A DNA stretch of 64,000 nucleotides from Ipomoea triloba (GCF_003576645.1 NC_044930.1:13147867-13211866); one strand, 5' to 3'; shown: positions 1 to 11,700, numbered from the stretch's first letter. The notes: generated by a model not told the origin, from the letters alone. Made by a program: numbers and translations.

Positions 1-154
1 TGCTCACGGTAAAAGTTTGGGTCAAGAGCTTCGCTGTCCGTTTAATGTCACCGCCAGCACCAGAGAAGTCGTCGGTCTCCGATTGACCGGTCTGCCAAGT
101 TTGGGGTCGTTCTAGGCTTAGTTTTGCCATTGGAGGTTCGAGTAACATCTTTTT

Positions 155-800
155 GTGTTATTTTGGTTCAGGCAGTTTCCAACTGTTGGGTTACGACTGG
201 ATTTTTCATTTCTTTGTTATTATTGGCTTGCTGGGCGTGTTGGTACCTTATTATTTGGCGTTATGGCTGTGAATAATTCCAAAATGGCTATTGATTTAGG
301 AGCCATGGATCATATGACAGCTAGCCTCATGTTTACTTTTCATTCTTCTCCATCCATTTCTCATGTCACTTTAGCTAATGGTTCCACCTTGAGGGTGCTT
401 GGTATTGGTACTATAAATCTAACTCCTAACCTTCCGTTGTCATCTGTTTTAAGTCTCCTCAACTTCTCTTTTAATTTGCTCTTTGTTAGTCAAATCACTT
501 TTGCTTTGAATTGTTATATAACCTTTTTCCCTAATCACTATTTGTTTCAGGATCTTACGACGAAGCAAATTATTGGTAAGGAACATGAGTCTGGTGGTCT
601 CTACATTCTTGATTCCCATATACCGAAAATAGTTGCCTGCTTGGGGATGGGTACTCCCTTTAAAGCTCATTGTCGCTTGGGTAACTCTTCTTTACCTTTG
701 TTAAAAAAAGATGCGTCTGCAATTTCATCATATGCCTTCTTTAAATTGTGAGTCTTGCCAGTTTGCTAAACATCAACTCCACTGTACAAACATTAACACT
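155..800 (+). pseudogene. Ty1/copia pol fragment (protease to integrase zinc finger)
   Basis: Degenerate fragment of a copia polyprotein. Reading from about 262, the protein has a protease-like start (IDLGAMDHMTAS), then the conserved stretch VTLANGSTLRVLGIGTINL, then a pre-integrase segment ending in HCRLGNSSLPLLKK. After a frameshift near 700 the sequence CESCQFAKH, the second half of the HHCC integrase zinc finger, follows at about 745-775. The usual copia protease motif is D-S/T-G; here it reads D-L-G, so the catalytic triad is lost. No reverse transcriptase, RNase H or LTR is visible downstream. The fragment is cut by the window edge or truncated. Family assignment is secure; it cannot be functional. 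Confidence 0.85.
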
Positions 801-1236
801 TAATATGCAATCTTTAACAACTAAATATACAAACCTGGTTTACTCAAAAAATATATATATACAAACCTGGTAAATTCTATTAAATCAACGAAAAAGTTAA
901 TTTTTAAAGCAAAACTGTAAATGTTAGACCTTAATCAGTAAAAAGTGAACAACTAGACCAAATAAAATAAAAACCTCAGTCATAAAACTTTAAAATCGAA
1001 ACCCTTATACTAAATATGAAAAATGTTAACACTAAATGTGCAAAACGTTAATACTAAATAGCATATTTTAGTGTTCATGTTGGCATAGTAAAGTTGGGGA
1101 TAATTACGAAACTACTACCACGTTTTTTTAATCTGATCTGGTTTAAAATATGATCTGGTTTGTTCAATTTTTCCATATGTAAAGTTGTGATTACTTATTA
1201 GTTTTCTCCTACGAACTTGTTCTCATATGATCCATA

Positions 1237-1237
<1 letters not shown>
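801..1237. other. Gene-free AT-rich stretch
   Basis: No coding potential or recognisable repeat. Short phrases such as 'aacactaaatatgca' recur at about 795, 1010 and 1035, suggesting a decayed tandem-core element like others in this window. Confidence 0.4.

Positions 1238-1282
<45 letters not shown>
1236..1282. repeat. (TG)n(AG)n compound microsatellite
   Basis: Alternating TG dinucleotides run into alternating AG dinucleotides. It abuts the left end of the tandem-core element that follows. Confidence 0.95.
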
Positions 1283-1283
<1 letters not shown>

Positions 1284-2096
1284 CAACAGATCAAGTGAAA
1301 AAACCCACTTAGGTGAAAAATAGGATTTAATCTCATTCATTGATTCAGTCCAGATCAAAGGTAAGAATGAAGCTATTTAAAAAAATGTGGTAGCATTATG
1401 GTAATTTTCTGTAAGTTAATTTTTTGTCTTTTAGAGCATTTTTTTCCTGCTTGCAGAGCACCATGTTGTACCTTTCAGAGCACAATGTTGTGCCTTCTAG
1501 TGGATACTGATGTGCCTTTCAAAGAACTTTAATTTTCTTCAAGAGTACATTATTGAGCCTTCCAGAGTTCTAGACTATATTGTTGTGCCTTCTAGAGCAC
1601 ATTGTTAGCCTTCAAAGTGTATATTATTTTCCTTAGAGTACACATTATGCCTTCCATAGCACATTGTTGAGACTTTCAGAGCACATTGTTGTGCTTTCGA
1701 AGTGCATATTGTTCTGCCTTGGACTACACATTGTTGAGCATTGGTAGGTGGCGAACTTTTATTTAAATAAAGATCATTTAATCTTGATCACTAATTACTT
1801 ATTTGAGTTGAATCTCATTTGCTTGTTTATTATTTTTGGTCGTTTATGATATGTATTGAAGATCCTATATTAAATTTATTCTTTTCAATAATTGCTTCAT
1901 ATCTTTGTGCCTTTCAATGCACATTTTTGTCTTCTAGAGCACATTGTTATGCCTTCCAAAACACATTGTTGTGCCTTCCGGTGCACATTGTTGAAGATCG
2001 TAGGTGGTGAATTGTTTTTAAAAAAAGAAAAGTTGATCTAAGGCCGAGATTTATCCGCATGTTTCACCTATGGCATTCTTCGCACCAGAGTCACTC

Positions 2097-2100
<4 letters not shown>
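1283..2100. mobile_element. Tandem-core element, family 1, copy 1
   Basis: The left end (about 1310-1360, containing 'taggtgaaaaatagg' and 'tttaatctcattcattgat') and the right end (about 2030-2090, containing 'gagatttatccgcat' and 'ttcttcgcac') match, in inverted orientation, the two ends of the element at 11752-12130. The core (1440-2000) is a degenerate tandem array of about 20-40 bp units built on 'agagcacattgttgtgcct'. No ORF resembles a transposase. The element is flanked by microsatellites on both sides. Class unknown; the habit of sitting in microsatellites recalls Micron-like elements of rice, which is inference. Confidence 0.6.

Positions 2101-2129
<29 letters not shown>
2099..2129. 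repeat. (TA)n microsatellite
   Basis: About 15 TA units separating the family-1 element from the left end of the MULE. Confidence 0.95.
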
Positions 2130-2132
<3 letters not shown>

Positions 2133-2305
2133 CAGCCAAGGTCCTTCGAGTTTGGTGGTTTTGCAACATATAGTCCTAAACTTTCAATTTAACTTCTTGT
2201 GGTCCTCTGACTTTCAAAATATTACCTTCTGACATCATGCCCTTGCTTTCTTTCGTCTGTGCCGTGTAATCCAGGGGTAAAACCATACTTTTTCTTTGTT
2301 TATTA
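2130..2305 (+). repeat. MULE left terminal inverted repeat
   Basis: Pairs with 11435-11611. The outer 170 bp align at roughly 80% by eye, with shared blocks CACCAGCCAAGGTCC, 'acatatagtc', 'tttcaaaatattac' and 'gtgtaatccaggggtaaaa'. Confidence 0.88.
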
Positions 2306-2425
2306 ATTTTTAAGGCGAAAAAAAAGCATATCTAGCATCGCATCCTTGATCAACCTGGAATTGGAAACCCTAAATTGATCTTCTTCAACAAAATTCATCA
2401 TCTTCAAGAAGCTTCATGACTAATA

Positions 2426-2990
2426 ATGCCATCTTCTTCAAGTAGTACAAGGAGGAGATATAATTTTAGAAACCCCATACACATTCGAGAGTGTCAATGT
2501 GGGAATCAACTGGTTATTCGAACTTCTTGCACAGATCACAATCTCAGTAAGGGGTTTTGGCAATGTTCTAAATCATCATTGAGTGAATTTTTCTATTAAT
2601 TTTTAGTATTTTTTCACATCAGTGTTCTGAATCTTTTTTTTTTTTTTTTTTTTTTGCATGGAAGTACAAATTTTATTTGATTTTTTTTGTTTTTTTGTTT
2701 TGGGGAAGGAACCATTGTGGTTTATTTGATTGGGCAAATCATCCAATGTATCCAAGGGCAACAAGTATAATACCATGGCTATTGAAGAGGATAATTAGAG
2801 ACAAAGAAGATATCAAGAAATTAAAGGCTATGTTAGAAGTTGCTACTAAGGAAAAAGTAGTGAAGTCTAATAAAAATAGTTGTTGCAAAATCACAATTGT
2901 ATTAGTATTTGCAATTGGATTCGTATTTCATGTGTTTACCTATTATAGTACTCAATCTGTAGGATTTGTTAGAATGCTCTCAGGAAATTG
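2426..2990 (+). CDS. GRF-type zinc finger protein with C-terminal membrane segment (MULE cargo)
   Basis: Likely two exons. Exon 1 (from 2426) encodes a basic, Ser-rich N-terminus and ECQCGNQLVIRTSCTDHNL with GFWQCSK, the first half of a GRF zinc finger (CxCG, TSxTxxN, GxxFWxC). Exon 2 (about 2706-2990) continues with GRNHCGLFDWANHP, then a charged helix (RDKEDIKKLKAMLEVATKEK), and ends with a hydrophobic segment (ITIVLVFAIGFVFHVFTYY) before the stop. GRF fingers bind nucleic acid; small plant GRF proteins with a coiled coil and one membrane span are common and often lie near transposons. The intron boundaries are my inference: the first exon otherwise ends at a stop at 2597-2599. It sits just inside the MULE end and is transcribed towards the transposase gene. 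It may be expressed or may be a relic. Confidence 0.6.
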
Positions 2991-3055
2991 ATGTTGTAAG
3001 TTTATTTGGACTAGTTCATTTAAAATGTTGAACGGTGGTGATATTGATTTTAATG

Positions 3056-6000
3056 CACTACTAGAAAATTCGCGAGTCGCGACAGAAAATCGCGACGGAT
3101 ACTATTCCGTCGCAATGTAACGACGGATATTGCGACGGAATAGATTCCGTTGCTAATTTGCGACGGAATTCACGATGGAAACTAATTCCGTCGCGATTTT
3201 TAGCGCAAAGTGAAAACAAAACCCGCGAAATCTTGGCGGCAAAATATTTACGACAAAAAATACGACCGATTTAAAATCCGTTGTCTATTTAGTGACGGAA
3301 AAGACGACGAATTTATATTCCATCGCTAAATTGCGATAAAAATGGCGACCAAGTTTTTTTCCATCGTCAAATGAAGCATTTCCGTCGCAATTAGAAAGAA
3401 GTAAAATAATATAACTCTTCTACAGTTCTACCCTACCCTAATATTCTAATTACATTGAGCCGCCTCCTTCAATTCTCCTCTGCTCCAATGCTTGAACAGT
3501 CGCCGTCTGCTCAACCTGCCGTTGCCGTCTCCCACTCCTCCACTACCAGACAACAAAGCTCCAGCCGGCTGTCCAGGATGGTCGCCGTCTCTCACTTCAT
3601 TACGGTCGCTACCTCTCCCTTCCACTTTAGTGAAACAAATCTCAGCGAAACCATCTCCAGATCTCCGATGCCCGCCATCTCCTCCTCGCCGACGCTCGCC
3701 ACTCTTCCGTGACCTACAGTAAAAGTCACCATGGATGCCGCCATTGATGGATATAGCTGCCATTGACGACGCCGCCGACTCCACACGCCACGGCCGACGC
3801 CACCGTCGGTAAGTTAATATTTCGAATTTTTATTTATTTATTTCAATTTTTGGTTATTTATTTCGAATTGTTGTTATTTATTTCGATTTTTGGTTATTTA
3901 TTTCAAATTTTTGTTGTTATATATTAATGTTGATTCTCTTAATGGTAGATAATTAAGTGTAATGCTTGATTACAATTAGCAATTTATTACTTCATTCCCT
4001 TGCATGAATCATGAGAATCATGACATAATTCTGGCGACACATTGACACAATGTTCTCAGGCTAATTCTATCACATATAATGATTGATTTGCAGTTAGCTA
4101 ATGTTGTTTTGGCCCTTCTGTGATGAGTTTAATAGCTTACAAATTTTTAATCAGTCAATGACCTTAGGCTAATTTTGTTCATACATAACGATTGGTTTGC
4201 AATTAGCTAATTATTAATTTCCTTTGCAGTATTCAAGAGACCCTTCTATGATGATTTTATGAAGTTTTGCTTTGGGAGATTCAATGTGGCAATCTGATCT
4301 TCTAGATCCAAGTACTCAACTTTGCTTTTGATGCAGTAAGTTCTTTGGTGAATCTGTTTTAAATGATGCAGTAAGTTCATTGTTTCATATGATGTATATA
4401 ATGCTTCTGTTATCATACTGCAGGTCAATAAAGAGATTAAAGAAAGTAGGATTAGGGCCACATCAAAGGTTTGATTTTCCATTTGCTTAATCAATTTTTA
4501 ACTAAAGAACATAAAACAGCTAATTTGCTACTGAATAATCCACGAGTTGTCTTTGGCTATTATGGTATGCAACCCCGGTTTGATTTTCTCTTTAAAAGAG
4601 TGCATTATTTGCAGTTTCCTGTACTAGGTGGAATGATGCAGTTCTCAAGAGATTGGTTAGTATGCAACTGATGGTTGGCAACTCGGTGACTGTATTTTTC
4701 CATTCTGCTTTCTTTATTGACTTGTTACTTTTTTTCAGCACCTCTAAGTATTAGTTCAGTGATATATGTGTTTTACCACTCATTTAGTTAGCTTTCTAGA
4801 TGTATATATGTTTTTGTTGTTGTGAAACTATCCTATTAAAATCGTTTTGCTTATCCTTGAATGCTATTCAACTAGTAAGACTATTAACTATAGAGTTTTT
4901 GAACTTCTAGCATAGTTTCATTCCAGTGCCAGTGAACACCTTGTATTCAAAAGGTGTTGATGCCATATGTAATGCCTTCTGGAGTAGTTTTCACAAAAAC
5001 CCTATTCTTTTATTCTTGTTTACTTGCAAAGCCAAGGAAAGCTATAGAATACTCCTCTCCTCCCATTATATTTTTAAAGTTTAAATGGTTTGTTTAAAAG
5101 ATCTTTTATCTAACTGCTGTAGACTTGACCTGTAAGTATTCTTTATATATTTTACTTATATTCATAAAGATGAGTCAAAATAAAAAAACTGTCATTACTT
5201 TGTTTTATTTTGGTTGCGGTTCCACAGGTACATGCAACAGATTGAAGTGTTGGCATCATCTTCCTTTGGTTTCCTTAATTGACCAGATTGGAAGAGATAG
5301 TTGGGCAAAGCTATTGGCAATTGATCATGTAGAACTACTTTATAACCATTTAAGTTTTATATTTTATTTGAACTCTAAATTTATGAAGGTTTTATAATTT
5401 ATGTATGGATAACTTTTGAATTTTTATTCGTGAGGACTATTATATTGTTGTTTAGACTTCAATTGACTATTATTAGTTACTAAATGTTGATCAATGATGA
5501 TGTATTATTAGGTGAACTTAATGTGAATTGATAATGTATTAGAATTATGTTATTTTTTAGAATTAATTGCGTTTATCTTATCATTACGATAGAGGCTTTT
5601 TACTTAATGTGTACTGTGTAACATATTTATCATTGTAATTTCGTTCATTATTTTTTAGTTTTTTAGTTTTAGATTGAAATACTGTAATTTTTGGAATTCT
5701 AATTTCATTATATTGAGAGTTATCGTGTGCAAAAAAGGAATATTGTTATTTTATTTTACTTTTTTTTTTAATTTTTTAAAGGGTTCGCGTCTGTTGTACA
5801 AAGAACAGACGCAGATTCCCTAATTTTTTTTAATATTTTGTTGCCAAATCGCTACGGAATTATTCCGTCGCCGTATTTCGCGACGGAATATTTCCGTCGC
5901 CGTATTTCGCGACGGAATATTTCCGTCGCGATTCCGTCGCCATATTTTTCCATCGCAAACGGAGATACGAAGAGCTGATAGACGACGGAACGAATTCCGT

Positions 6001-6080
6001 CGCAAAACCTGTTTCGCGACGGAATTTGGCTGTTTCGCGACGGAATTTTTCCGTCGCGAATTGCGATTTTTCTTGTAGTG
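3056..6080. mobile_element. Non-autonomous CACTA (En/Spm) element, target duplication ATG
   Basis: Starts CACTACTAGAAAA and ends with the complement of CACTACAAGAAAAA. The 3-bp duplication ATG lies at 3053-3055 and 6081-6083. Both subterminal regions (3080-3400 and 5860-6065) are full of direct and inverted copies of 'gcgacggaat' and 'ttccgtcgc', the typical arrangement of TnpA-binding repeats. A hairpin 'gcgtctgtt...aacagacgc' lies at 5787-5812. No TNP2 or TnpA coding sequence is visible. The interior has a GC-rich exon-like block (3440-3810) followed by AT-rich DNA. It interrupts the MULE. Confidence 0.92.
3440..3812 (+). pseudogene. GC-rich exon-like block inside CACTA 1
   Basis: A Ser/Pro/Thr-rich reading frame (3455-3712) and a sharp GC rise ending in 'caccgtcggtaag', which looks like a splice donor. 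CACTA elements often carry a 5' exon or captured host fragment here. No domain is recognisable, and three frames stay open because of composition. I do not assign a function. Confidence 0.3.
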
Positions 6081-6083
6081 ATG

Positions 6084-6559
6084 GTTTTGGTGCCTTGTTG
6101 ATTGCTTTGAGTTTGCAATATGTGCTATTGATATTATTGGTTTTGTTGCCTTGTTGATTGCATAAGGAGATAAATTGAAGTAACAAACAAACACAATGAG
6201 TGGGGATACTATTATGACAAAAAAAAAATTCCAAAATTTGCATGCCATTCAAACATAGCCTTTTTCAAGTAAGAAGCAAACACATAATCAGTGGGGATAT
6301 TAGTTGTGACAAAAAATTTTGCCAAATATTGCCTTCCATTCAATCATAATCTTTCAAAACACAGTATTGTTTCCCAACACACACACACACACACACACAA
6401 CTTCATGCAAAAAGGCTATTGGTTGTGACAAAAGAAAATCATAATTATCTACCACTTGCCAATACATAATCAAAATGAGACTATCATACACAAGGCTACG
6501 TGAGAAGATTACAATTATCTAGCACTTGCCAATACTTTGTTAATGTCGATTGGATCATC
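6084..6559. other. MULE interior, non-coding
   Basis: Contains a near-tandem repeat of 'ttgccttgttgattgc' (about 6090 and 6150), of 'caatgagtggggatactattatgac' type phrases (about 6195 and 6285), and an (AC)n run at 6381-6400. No ORF. Confidence 0.5.
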
Positions 6560-9268
6560 ATTTGTATTTTGGAACTTTGATTTACATGTGTTACGGGTCC
6601 TATATCTTCTACCAAGTAGGGTCATGCCTTCGTTCTTCCTCTCCAACTATTGGTTTGCATTGTTGATGACTTGTTCTTGAATATCTTCTTCTTCTTCTCC
6701 AAGTATAGGTGGCTGACTTGTAATTGCAATTTCCTCAACATTAACTTGTGGTGATGTTGGGTTTTGAAGCAATTGAGACACCACTACATCAATGTCAATA
6801 TTGCCAACCAACTATCATTTTCATCTTTTTGTAGTGGCAGTGCACATGCATTTGAGGCTATTGGCAATGTATCAGTTGCTCTTGGTAGTGAATCATTTGT
6901 TACTAGAACTTTTACAACTAGAATTGTCTTCCTGGGCTTTATCATTTGGGTCTTCCTGGTTTGGCAGTGTATAGAGGTAGAAGAGGGGGCTATTTATCAG
7001 TTGAAGGACACTCATTAGGACCTGCCATGGGCTTTATGCTACCTCCATACGACTTCAAATATGTTTCAACGAAGTAAGAAAGGTGTACATAGTCATTCAC
7101 TAAACCCCTACCATGTTTCATCCATATTGCACTTATGGCATGTCTTCATGGTATGCCACTCAAGTCCCAACTCCTACAAGTGCAAGTCATTCTACCTAAA
7201 TCAACATTATGTTGCTCAAATAAAATATTCATTACCCCACGTGTCTCAAACAAGTTGTCATCACTTTGTATGACTGTATAATCCCAGCTAATTTTTCATT
7301 CAAAGTTATTTTTTGAACAATCCTAGGACATATAGGTACAGTCTATTTCATTGCTTGCTTCCTACAGTCATACAGCCTATGCACTATTTTCTTTCTTAAT
7401 GTTTCAAGGCAACTAATTAGGGGTTGCTCTCTAGCATCTAAGATAATAGCATTATAACACTCACAGATATTATTCACTAAAATATCACAATGTGCTGTTG
7501 TAGTAAATGTGACATGGACCACTTAGAGGGATGCTTGTAACATAGCCATTCATATGCCTTGCCATCATTGCTCTTGAATTTCTTCATAGCTGCTGTTAAG
7601 GAATTCACAGTGGTGCCCTAGCAGCTTCCCAAAACCCATCTTTAATTGCCCTTCCTGTAAAGACAACTTGTTTCATGTTCCATTGCAAATGTCTCACACA
7701 TAACCTGTGAGTCACTACTGACATAATAGAATCAAAAGCTGGGAGTAAACCCTTTTGCTTATCTACAACAAGTACATGATGATAAAGTTACCACTAAAGT
7801 TGATAAAATACAGGATGATAAAGTAAGTTACCAGTAAGTACAAAAGTTGATACACACATACCTAAAATGAATGTTAATTGAAATTTATCTATAGGAGTTA
7901 TTGAAAGATCCTTTTTTAGTTGCTCTAAAAACCAACTCCAAGAATCCCTAATCTCCCATTCTACTACTGCATATGCTAGAGGAAACAAACTATCATTTCC
8001 ATCAACTCTAATGGCTAACAACAACTAGGCCCCATGCAGTCCATTTAAATGACACTCATCTACCCCAATAATAGGACGATAGTACTTATACCATTGTTTA
8101 CAGGTTCCCAACACATGTAAAACCTTATAAACCTTTGTTTTCCATCATAAAACATATCACTCAATTTCACAAAGCATGTTCTACTTGGATTAGTCCTTTG
8201 AATCTCCATGCAATAACTCCATAATTTATTAAAACACTATTCTTCCTCACCATAAATGAAAAACCATGCCTTCTTCATTTCCATATATGCTTGCCGCTTT
8301 GAGATTATTATTTCATCAGTAGTTGACACCTTTTTTTAGAAATTCAAAGGGAATCCAAGTAGAATGTGTTGCAACTTCAGTCTTCCACCTTTTTGCAATT
8401 GTAGTGGAGTTAGCCATATAGTTAGTGTTATTCCAACAACATCCATCATATTTATCAATTATTGTTGTTGTTATTCTCCAATCTTTTTTTTTTTTTTTGC
8501 TACTTGTTTCCTAAGAGTAATTCTCCAAGGACATCCTACTTCGTTACACTCAACAACGCACCTTATCTTATCATTTTTCACATGCAATATTTCCTTACCA
8601 TTAGACATTGCATAATTATAAATTGCATCCTTAAAATCTTGCTTAGATCCAAAGGTTAAGCCAATGCAGAATTTTGGTGAAGTCATCTCACTTTTGCTTC
8701 TAAATTTTGGTAGATTGTATTGTTTTTGTTCTTCCTTATCACTATCTTTGTCACTGCCCTCATATGAAAAGTTAATTTCTAAATTTTCATCACATTGCAC
8801 TATAAAACCAGTTACATCATCATCTTCTATCCCACCAAACTCTGCATTTGGATTAACATGTTTCTCAAAGTCTATGTCATTTAAAACCCTATCACTTTGA
8901 TCAACCTCAACATCAGAATTAGATTCTCATTCACCATCACTTCTTGACTCATTTAAATCCCCATCACTTTGATCTTCACTTACATATAACTCACCATGCA
9001 CAACCCAAATCTCTATTTCATTATGCAACTCTATTTCTTTGACTAAATTCCAAATTTCAAAATTTAAAACTAACTCTATCAACCCATTTGATAGATTGAC
9101 AAACATCTTCATACTATCTATCATGTCATATCCCAACTCCTTAACCTTATCCCTTAGTGTGAACAATCCCCACTCATTCACATTCATATTATTGAAACAA
9201 CTTATCTCCCCTCCAACATAAGTAGCTTGATGAGTTTCATTTATCCTCCCATCATGCCTTAAACTCAT
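6560..9268 (-). pseudogene. mudrA-type MULE transposase, degenerate
   Basis: Transposase remnants occur in order on the minus strand. A PB1-like N-terminal domain starts at 9268 (MSLRHDGRINETHQATYVGG, then WGLFTLRDKVKELGYD). The MuDR DNA-binding region is at 8800-8480 (KFCIGLTFGSKQDFKDAIYN through CPWRITLRK). The MULE catalytic domain is at about 8060-7860 (GVDECHLNGLHG, then DGNDSLFPLAYAVVEWE). A conserved block follows at 7760-7640 (DKQKGLLPAFDSI, HRLCVRHLQWNMK). A SWIM zinc finger lies at about 7255-7090 (CTCRSWDLSGIPCRHAISAI). Stops and frameshifts separate these pieces, for example GLHGA followed by a stop just before LLLAIRV. In life it would cut and join MULE ends in the nucleus. This copy is dead. 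Confidence 0.88.
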
Positions 9269-9576
9269 ATTCACTTTTATCTGTAAAGCAATTAAAATGA
9301 TAGAATATACGTAAAAATGAATTATTTTCCCCATTATAAAGCATAAACAGTATTGGTTTCCTAACCCCAAACCAAGTGGTCCCTATGGCTAAAACAACGC
9401 ACATGTGGTCCCCCAATATAAAGCTAACACAGACACAATACTAATTCACAAATATAACTCAACTCCCAACTACTTTTCACATTAAAAAACATATTAATGC
9501 TTTACACTTCAGAAAACACCAATACATGGTCCCCATGTTCCCCCAATAAAAATACCAATATTGTTGCCCATTCTAC

Positions 9577-11105
9577 TGATAAGTGCAAATTCTTCGTACT
9601 TTTATGTGCACAATTGATATCAAAATCATATGATTTCATGTTAATTGGAAGCTAAGTATGTGCTTATTTGATTCCTTTGTGTCATATAGGTGATTTGGAG
9701 GCACTGATTGTAACATCATGTAAAGTGGAGCTCAATTGGATGTGTTTTGAAGTTATCTTGGCACAAAGGTGTGTTCTGTGAGTCATTAGAGATCAAGAAA
9801 GTGAAAAGAGAGAGTTGGAAGTATCATGACATGACCCGGGGACCCAAAGGAACAAAGAAGATGAAGAAAGATAAATTTTGAAGTGAAGACGTGTCACGCC
9901 TGGACCACCAACGTGACACCATTCTACTATGTTTTTCTCTATCAAGTGACGTTTCAGTATTTTGAGAAATATCTCGAGCTAGAAGTGTCCAAATGAGGTG
10001 ATTCAAGTGGAATTAGAACGACAACTCAAAGGGATACAACTTTCATGAAGACCACAAAGGCCAGTTCGGACGTCTACAAGGTGAAAATGACCTAGAAACC
10101 AGACCTCGTGTCCAGTAAACTGCTAGTTGGAGTGAATTTTAGATTATAAATACCATGATGCAGTTATTTTTAGGGAACTTTTTGTTTTTTGTGTTTCTCT
10201 CTCTAGATTTTTCTCCATAGAAACTCTCCCAAACACTCCTACATTGTAATCCATCAACATTTGAAAGATCTAGAGGAAGATTTCACTTTGTAATTGCACT
10301 TGAAGATCAAATTTCAGATTTACTCTTTCAATTTCAAGTATCAAGATAAGGTTTTCATTTTCAATTCTTGCATTTACTTTGCTTTGTGATCTTGAGATCA
10401 ATGTTCATTGCTTCTATAGCTTCTTTGATTTGCATTTCTATCATGAGTAGCTAATCATCTCTAGGGATTTGGATTGAGTTTCCTTGTATGGATGCCAATG
10501 TGAATTGAATTGTCAAATTTAGATCTTGCAATGTCTTTATGATGAATTTGATTATGAGATTGGTGAATTAAATTGACTCTTGTTTAGTTAGAGCCCAACT
10601 TTGCAAGAGGTTATTGGATTTGGTGTCTCACCTATGAGAATAAGGTTTCACCATAGCCAAACCTATAACATTTCTAACTAGCCTTTGAGAAAAGGGAGTT
10701 AGAAGGGAATGAGTACACCAAGTGTTTGTTTAATTGCCTCACCTAACCTAGTTGTTATGAGAACGAGACTAAGACTTAGGTGGTAGTCCAATGTCCACGA
10801 GAGTGGCGTTGGCACTTATACCGCTCCCTCACTTTCATCATTAAGCATTGCTCAGCTTAGAATCTTAGAACACTCAAAAGTATCTATGCAAGGTTGTTTG
10901 ATATAAATCCTCTCTTTTATCATTGTCTTTACTCAATCAATTGCTTTCTTTTACACTTGTTACTCAACGCAAACCCTATTCTTTTCGGGTTAGCTTTCAA
11001 ACACTCAATGCACTTGTGTTTAATCCCTCTCTAGACAATTTCTTTCTAGCAACTTCTTGAGGACGAAACTCACTTTCCATCTCCCACTAAAAACCAACTT
11101 TCATC
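9577..11105 (+). mobile_element. Solo LTR, 1.5 kb, target duplication TCTAC
   Basis: Begins TGATAAGTGC and ends CCAACTTTCA (TG...CA). It is bracketed by a perfect 5-bp duplication TCTAC at 9572-9576 and 11106-11110. A TATA box (TATAAATA, about 10145) and the phrase 'cttgaggacgaaactcac' near the 3' end are typical of long plant Ty3/gypsy LTRs; the clade is uncertain. There is no interior or second LTR, so it is the product of LTR-LTR recombination. It is inserted in the MULE upstream of the transposase start. Confidence 0.9.
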
Positions 11106-11434
11106 TACTGACAATTATAGCAAAGCACACATAAAATTTAACAACATCAATCAGACAAACCAATAGGTTTCCATATGTAAAAACCATTAACGACAAATGC
11201 ATAATCTAAAACTTCAATTCGATTGTCGACATACCTTTCCAATGTCGTTGTGTAGAACCCTTGTTTATCTTGCCTTCAACAAGTCGATGCCTTGTTCATA
11301 AGTAAGTAAATATTTTCAGTAAGTTGATGATTTCTTCTTCTCGTTCATTTTCTGGCTTTGCATTTGGGATTAGGGTTCTTTACGCCTAATAGGATTTTTC
11401 TTTTCATACCTAATTGGGGATATTTTGATTCAGT

Positions 11435-11611
11435 TCGCGTTGATATAAGAGAAATACGATTTTACCCCTGGATTACACGCCGCAGACGGAAGAAAGTAAC
11501 GGCAGGATGTCAAATAGTAATATTTTGAAAGTTGGAGGACCACGTGATGTTGAATTGAAAGTTAAAGACTATATGTGGCAAAACCATCAAACTCGGGGGA
11601 CCTTGGCTGGT
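11435..11611 (-). repeat. MULE right terminal inverted repeat
   Basis: Inverted partner of 2130-2305. It ends in the complement of CACCAGCCAAGG and runs into a (TG)n tract. Confidence 0.88.
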
Positions 11612-11700
11612 GTGTGTGTGTGTGTATAGAAATCTATTCAAATGTGGTCGTGCCTTCCCGTGCAGTTCACACCACTCAATGTTAGAAAATGCACCACTCA

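Larger units (their letters stand above)
2130..11611 (-). mobile_element. Mutator-like element (MULE), 9.5 kb, with nested CACTA and solo LTR
   Basis: Long imperfect inverted ends (2130-2305 and 11435-11611) start with CACCAGCCAAGGTCC and share features such as 'tttcaaaatattac' and 'gtgtaatccaggggtaaaa'. Between them lie a minus-strand mudrA-type transposase remnant (about 6560-9268) and a plus-strand GRF zinc-finger ORF (2426-2990). A CACTA element (3056-6080) and a solo LTR (9577-11105) are later insertions; removing both leaves about 4.9 kb, a normal MULE size. Microsatellite DNA on both flanks (TA on the left, TG on the right) hides the expected 9-bp target duplication. The transposase is broken, so the copy is not autonomous now. 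Confidence 0.88.

Noticed and set aside
3446..3786. Minus-strand Gly/Arg-rich frame in CACTA 1
   Set aside because: Composition effect of the GC-rich block; no domain and no splice logic.
5820..6252. Arg-rich minus-strand frames (88-142 residues)
   Set aside because: Translations of the CACTA subterminal 'gcgacggaat' repeats.
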